64,000 bases of DNA. It comes from Mariniphaga sp. (GTDB taxonomy: Bacteria > Bacteroidota > Bacteroidia > Bacteroidales > Prolixibacteraceae). Each line of letters begins with the position of its first letter. Within the stretch, counting starts at the first letter, position 1. The translations under genes were made by a program, and so were the position numbers. The stretch is taken from positions 1 to 64,000 of the forward strand of contig JAHYIT010000010.1 of assembly GCA_019429205.1 (NCBI GenBank), in the 5' to 3' direction. This document shows, one piece after another, positions 61,435-64,000 of this stretch. Under the pieces are notes generated by a model that had not been told where the DNA came from, searched no databases, and saw only the letters and a list, made by a program, of their open reading frames with translations.

Positions 61435-63240
61435 ATGAGCAGTAAGAAAAAAATATTCCTTTATTCCGGTGGAGTATTGGTCGGCTTGGTTATTATACTT
61501 TTTCTGATACGATTTATTACAACCAATCAAATCAGGGAGAAAATTCCCGATATTTCCGAATCTCCTTCCCTTAAGGGACCAGTGCGGGAACAAATAATTG
61601 AGGTGTATAAAACGGCAAATCGCAATCCATCGTCCGAAAACATTGGAAAACTGGGGATGGTTTACCACTCAAGTGCAAACTATGCAGAAGCAGCACAATG
61701 TTACAGGCTGGCTGCCGAAAGAAAAAAAGCAGACTGGAAATGGAATTATTATTTCGGGTACCTGAATATGGAAATGGGAAATTCTGAAGCTGCCATTGAA
61801 AATTTCACCTTTGTTGTTGAAAAAAATCCACAAAATTACCATGCCTGGTATTATTTGGGTGAGGAATATAAGAATATCCGGGATAACGAAATTTCGGAAG
61901 AATGTTACGAAGTTATCACCCGCCAAAATTCGATTCCTGTTTCAAATTCCTCCACCAGGAACGATCATTTTTCAATTCGCACCTATGCCTTATTCAAACT
62001 TGCAAGAATTTATTCTGAAACAGGCAGAACTGATCTTGCAGAAAGAACCTTAAAAAATATTATTGAAAGCGAATATTTATTCAGCCCTGCATACAGGCTC
62101 CTCGGAAATATTTACCTGACTAATGGTGATGAAATATTGGGAAAAAAATCAATAACCAGGGCAAATGATTTGGTCGCCTTCACTGCGCCGGTTGATACCC
62201 TGGCCGATAAAATTGCATTGTTATCACGGTCGGAATTATATCTTCTAAAAAAAATTGATGAAGCAGAAAGAAGTATTCATTCTGACTGGGCTCTGCAACT
62301 AGTGGAAAATGGTTTGAAATACATTCCGGAAAATCGTGATTTGATTTCAAAAGCCTTAAAAATATTTTTGTGGAAAGGACTAAATGAGAAGGCCATAGCT
62401 CTAATTGAAAGGCACTTAAATTTGTTTGCGGGAGAATTTATTGAGATAAAAAATACAGGAATGTTGTTTTATCAGAAAAACCTCTACCCGCAGGCAGCAA
62501 CTTACTGGGGAAAAGCCCTTGAGTTAAAACCCGGTGAGGTAATCATCCAGCTTTACCTGGCGCAGTGTTTATGGGCAACCGGCGAAAAGCAAGATGCTGA
62601 AGATTTACTGGTGGAAATGATTAACGATAACCGGCAAAATCCACTAGTACTTGCCGATGTTACGGAGCTTTTATTTGAATTCGGCTTAAAGGAAAAGGCA
62701 AATGAATGGTTTTCGAATTTAAAACGACAGGCCCCGAAGAATGCCAAAGTGCTGAGAATGTCGGGTGAAATTGCGGAAAAAAACGGAGAAATAACCAGAG
62801 CATTTTCATTATACAAGGCTTCACTGGCAAATGATCCTGAAGATTTAAGGACTATTCGAAAGCTGGCAGACATGTTTATGAATCAGGAAATGTGGAAGGA
62901 ATATATCTCCCATTATCGACAGGCCCTTGAACACCATCCCAACAACCCCGAACTTTTGGGAAGGTTGGGCGAAGCGCTTATAAATTGCCCGCATCCTGAA
63001 TTAAAAAATGTGGAGGAAGGCAAAGAATTTTCTGAACGTGCTTTTACACACTTCAATTGTCCCCCTGATATATTGGTGTCATCCGGCAGTCATCTGGCTT
63101 TTGCCTATGCATTAACCGGCAACAAACCAAAAGCTGTGGAAACCATAACAAAAACCATCACCATTGGCCGGCGCGAAAAAATTCCGCAGGCGTTGCAGGA
63201 AAAGCTTGAGAATTTCTACCGGATGCTTCAGAGTATGTGA
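61435..63240 (+). CDS. Membrane-anchored tetratricopeptide-repeat protein
   Basis: 601 aa. One N-terminal helix (about 6-25) followed by tandem TPR-like units over most of the length (AEAAQCYRLAAERKKADWKW, SEAAIENFTFVVEKNPQNYH, TYWGKALELKPGEVIIQLYL, YISHYRQALEHHPNNPELLG). TPRs are protein-interaction scaffolds; partner unknown. It follows the Arg/Ser-rich protein gene by 126 bp and converges on the FG-GAP gene with 3 bp between stops. Confidence 0.88.
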   Translation: MSSKKKIFLYSGGVLVGLVIILFLIRFITTNQIREKIPDISESPSLKGPVREQIIEVYKTANRNPSSENIGKLGMVYHSSANYAEAAQCYRLAAERKKADWKWNYYFGYLNMEMGNSEAAIENFTFVVEKNPQNYHAWYYLGEEYKNIRDNEISEECYEVITRQNSIPVSNSSTRNDHFSIRTYALFKLARIYSETGRTDLAERTLKNIIESEYLFSPAYRLLGNIYLTNGDEILGKKSITRANDLVAFTAPVDTLADKIALLSRSELYLLKKIDEAERSIHSDWALQLVENGLKYIPENRDLISKALKIFLWKGLNEKAIALIERHLNLFAGEFIEIKNTGMLFYQKNLYPQAATYWGKALELKPGEVIIQLYLAQCLWATGEKQDAEDLLVEMINDNRQNPLVLADVTELLFEFGLKEKANEWFSNLKRQAPKNAKVLRMSGEIAEKNGEITRAFSLYKASLANDPEDLRTIRKLADMFMNQEMWKEYISHYRQALEHHPNNPELLGRLGEALINCPHPELKNVEEGKEFSERAFTHFNCPPDILVSSGSHLAFAYALTGNKPKAVETITKTITIGRREKIPQALQEKLENFYRMLQSM

Positions 63241-63243
63241 AAA

Positions 63244-64000
63244 CTACTTTTCAATAAGTTTCCCGTTGTTAACCCAAAGGGTAATCCTGCTCATATTGCC
63301 AAACGGAGGGTAGGTGTGCATTCCGCCTGTAACCACATCCATCAGGCCATCGTTGTTGAAATCACCGGGCTCGCAAACAAGCAGATGAGTGGGAGTTCTG
63401 GCAATTTCGCGGCGCGTAAAATTCATATTTCCGTCATTTTCAAGCCAGATGAAACTCATGGATGCCGGATCATCCCAAATATTAAAAGCGCTTACAGCCA
63501 CCAGATCATAATCCCCGTCATTATCGAAGTCGGCTGCCCGCACATTTGTTGCGCCGGTGAAATTGCAGAGCCTGTGGTAATCAAAGTTTAAATCTCCTTT
63601 GTTTTCCAGCCACTGCACACCGTGCCAGGGCCGTCCCTGCGGCGGGATATAATCAAATGCATCGCCATTTGTGTAAAGAATATCCATATCGCCATCCTGG
63701 TCCAAATCGAAAAGGGCAATGCCGCTGGAGCCGTAATCTTCATTGCTTGAACCCCATAACAGGCGGGGCTGGAAATTTCCCTTTCCATCATTAATAAAGC
63801 AGTAAATTTCTTCCCATTCCTGGCTTACCAGGGAAATAATATCCAAATCCCCGTCGGAGTCAATATCCACAAGTTCAACATTAATGGGCCCCGACAAATA
63901 TTGCAGCATGTGGCTCTTAAATTCCCAGTTTCCAAGGTTTTCCATCCAACGTGTTTCACCATCGTCGTAACCAAATTGTGCCACCGCCAAATCCATAAGG
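63244..64000 (-). CDS. FG-GAP/VCBS repeat protein (partial, N-terminus off window)
   Basis: At least 250 residues; the frame remains open to the right edge, so the true start lies beyond. Repeats carry Ca-binding DxDxDG loops: DIDSDGDLDIISL, DLDQDGDMDILYT, DFDNDGDYDLVAV and DFNNDGLMDVVTGG. These form blades of an FG-GAP beta-propeller, usually on exported proteins. No catalytic domain is visible in the part present. Confidence 0.88.
   Translation of the reverse strand, partial: LMDLAVAQFGYDDGETRWMENLGNWEFKSHMLQYLSGPINVELVDIDSDGDLDIISLVSQEWEEIYCFINDGKGNFQPRLLWGSSNEDYGSSGIALFDLDQDGDMDILYTNGDAFDYIPPQGRPWHGVQWLENKGDLNFDYHRLCNFTGATNVRAADFDNDGDYDLVAVSAFNIWDDPASMSFIWLENDGNMNFTRREIARTPTHLLVCEPGDFNNDGLMDVVTGGMHTYPPFGNMSRITLWVNNGKLIEK

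Noticed and set aside
1-64000. CRISPR array, rRNA operon, complete insertion sequence or prophage
   Set aside because: No regularly spaced direct repeats, rRNA, transposase or phage structural gene was seen; the T6SS gp25/VgrG-like genes are explained by the secretion system.

Overview
This window reads as chromosome from a member of the Bacteroidota, most likely a marine or anaerobic Marinilabiliales/Prolixibacteraceae-type organism. That placement is inferred from the moderately low GC, a subtype iii type VI secretion system (tssN/tssO/tssK, no tssJ/L/M visible), many Bacteroidota-restricted families (DUF3810, DUF5020, HYC_CC_PP, bacterial GH3), short Cys-lipoproteins and the MEP isoprenoid genes dxs and ispD. 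No database search was possible; DUF numbers are from memory.

Layout. 1-7 kb: a leftward heavy-metal RND efflux operon (small Cys-rich exported protein, CusA/CzcA pump, TolC-like channel, CusB-like adaptor cut by the window edge). 7-11.3 kb: Rrf2 regulator, two YceI-like proteins, a porin-like protein and a PAS histidine kinase; three genes here carry apparent one-base indels. 11.4-12.3 kb: a truncated beta-helix remnant beside tRNA-Gln. 12.4-19 kb: MlaF/MlaE ABC pair, mannose-1-P guanylyltransferase, IspD, DUF2461, and a DUF5020 outer-membrane protein with an NCS2 purine permease. 19-24 kb: tRNA-Gly, four small exported proteins, tRNA-Val followed by a second tRNA-Val copy broken by palindromic inserts, dipeptidase. 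24-31.6 kb: DUF3810, dodecin, aldo/keto reductase, a decayed TonB receptor, an internally deleted PHP-UvrD protein, CoaX, a HicAB toxin-antitoxin pair and an OmpA-family lipoprotein. 31.7-38 kb: Dxs, a histidine kinase, GH3, deoxynucleoside kinase and an adenosine-kinase-like protein.

38.6-43.2 kb holds the most unusual metabolic unit: four genes encoding a PstS-like periplasmic domain fused through one membrane helix to a cytoplasmic GcvH-like domain, a Tat-exported protein with four [4Fe-4S] sites, an NrfD-type membrane protein, and a second membrane-anchored GcvH-like protein. Both GcvH-like domains appear to lack the lipoyl lysine. This looks like an uncharacterised quinone-linked redox complex.

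43.5-59.3 kb is a T6SSiii locus in two converging arms: tssN-K-O-G-E-F rightward and clpV-tssB-tssC-two Hcp-like genes-vgrG-PAAR leftward. Between the arms lie a LysM lipoprotein and an unrecognised protein with a Gly/Ala-rich hydrophobic segment (candidate effector), bracketed by two MITE-like elements with terminal inverted repeats and target-site-type direct repeats. TssO carries a Fis-like helix-turn-helix tail. 59.9-64 kb: an Arg/Ser-rich exported protein, a TPR protein and an FG-GAP repeat protein cut by the right edge.

Caution: several single-base frameshifts and several internally deleted genes occur in this one window. They could be real decay, but base-calling or assembly error is at least as likely for the homopolymer indels.
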